Part shown: positions 13,918 to 14,330 of the stretch, piece after piece
Position numbering within the stretch: position 1 is the stretch's first letter
How the letters are laid out: each line of letters starts with the position of its first letter
Source of the DNA: Methylococcales bacterium
GTDB taxonomy: Bacteria > Pseudomonadota > Gammaproteobacteria > Methylococcales > Methylomonadaceae
Assembly (NCBI GenBank): GCA_023134955.1
Contig: JAGLUC010000349.1
Coordinates: 1 to 14,330, forward strand
DNA length: 14,330 bases
Reading direction: 5' to 3'
The notes under the pieces: model-generated
The model's input: only the letters and a program-made list of their open reading frames with translations
Told to the model about the DNA's origin: nothing
Databases searched by the model: none
Program-made: the position numbers and the translations under genes

Positions 13918-14330
13918 TTATTTATCAAATAACTTAATCAAGGTCGATGGGTCTTGGTCTAAGTAACCTTGATTGCCATGTAACTGCATTAATTGTGCTG
14001 CCAGCCCAGACATGGGGATAGAATTACCTTGCTGAGTTGATAAATCAACCGCCATATTTAAATCTTTCAATAATGTTTGTACTCGCCATTTTATCGGCTC
14101 ATAGATCCCTGTTGCCATTTCTGGGCCGACAATTTGTAGTGGTTTAGAATCGGCAAAGCCACCTGCTAACGCCTGTGGTATTTTTTCTGCATCAACACCT
14201 GATGATTTAGCCAATGCTATCATTTCAGCAATCACTAGCACATTACAGCTGACAATCATTTGATTACAAATTTTAGTCACTTGTCCACTGCCCACATGAC
14301 CCATGTGGGTAAGTTGTTTGTATAAGGGTT
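13918..14330 (-). CDS. garR: 2-hydroxy-3-oxopropionate (tartronate semialdehyde) reductase, C-terminal part
   Basis: The enzyme reduces tartronate semialdehyde to D-glycerate with NAD(P)H and belongs to the 3-hydroxyisobutyrate dehydrogenase-like family. Only the all-helical C-terminal ~136 codons are present; the frame continues unbroken to the window edge (reading PLYKQLTHMGHVGSGQVTKI CNQMIV). GSGQVTKICNQMIV contains the catalytic Lys. FADSKPLQIVGPEM, LLKDLNMAVDLSTQQGNSIP and the end LIKLFDK are typical. The N-terminal NAD-binding domain lies outside. The symbol rests mainly on the adjacent hyi, the upstream enzyme of the same short pathway; a generic 3-hydroxyisobutyrate dehydrogenase-like enzyme is the alternative (glxR is the other name used). 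Confidence 0.85.
   Translation of the reverse strand, partial: PLYKQLTHMGHVGSGQVTKICNQMIVSCNVLVIAEMIALAKSSGVDAEKIPQALAGGFADSKPLQIVGPEMATGIYEPIKWRVQTLLKDLNMAVDLSTQQGNSIPMSGLAAQLMQLHGNQGYLDQDPSTLIKLFDK

Noticed and set aside
1..14330. CRISPR arrays, tRNA or rRNA genes, riboswitches
   Set aside because: No regularly spaced direct repeats, tRNA cloverleaf signatures or conserved RNA motifs were seen on either strand.

Overview
The window is an AT-rich stretch of a Gram-negative chromosome, most likely a gammaproteobacterium. The evidence is a complete TolC/adaptor/RND efflux operon, a surE-pcm-yqaA cluster of gammaproteobacterial type, a lipobox on the adaptor, and the style of the housekeeping proteins. 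A low-GC methanotroph (Methylococcales) would fit the gene set and the many small palindromic repeats. That is an impression only: no taxon-specific marker is present.

Layout. (1) 1-531: repeat DNA. Part of one palindromic miniature element (1-76) is followed by a complete one (77-244), which abuts a 5'-truncated protein tyrosine phosphatase gene. (2) 697-4079: housekeeping block with uppP (+), an Smr-domain gene (-) whose 3' end overlaps uppP, and the tightly coupled surE-pcm-yqaA (+). (3) 4080-4943: no intact gene. It holds a frameshifted ParD-type antitoxin with a truncated ParE-type toxin, a possible small inverted-repeat insertion, two GACTTTCAGTC hairpins, and an antisense frameshifted remnant of a TetR-family regulator. 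A 25-bp palindromic operator lies next to the following operon. (4) 4944-11022: an intact tetR-tolC-adaptor-RND operon with overlapping or abutting genes, probably autoregulated through that operator. (5) 10960-12197: debris again. It contains the last ~150 codons of a CusA-type metal RND pump, a tatA pseudogene with a nonsense codon and a frameshift, a REP-like hairpin, the second palindromic miniature element, and the 3' end of an IS200/IS605-family transposase with an amber codon. Nothing recognisable was seen in 12079-12197. (6) 12198-14330, minus strand: a probable operon of a tartronate semialdehyde reductase (cut by the window edge), hydroxypyruvate isomerase (hyi) and mutM.

How the genes work together. 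TetR, the TolC-like channel, the lipoprotein adaptor and the inner-membrane RND pump should form one tripartite efflux system whose repressor is encoded first in its own transcript. Hyi and the reductase act in sequence on hydroxypyruvate/tartronate semialdehyde to give D-glycerate. Undecaprenyl recycling (UppP), nucleotidase (SurE) and isoaspartyl repair (Pcm) are routine maintenance.

I see no convincing new multi-gene system. The most informative content is the set of decayed genes missed by simple ORF calling (tyrosine phosphatase, parDE, tetR, cusA, tatA, IS200 tnpA) and the palindromic repeat family on both sides of the efflux operon.
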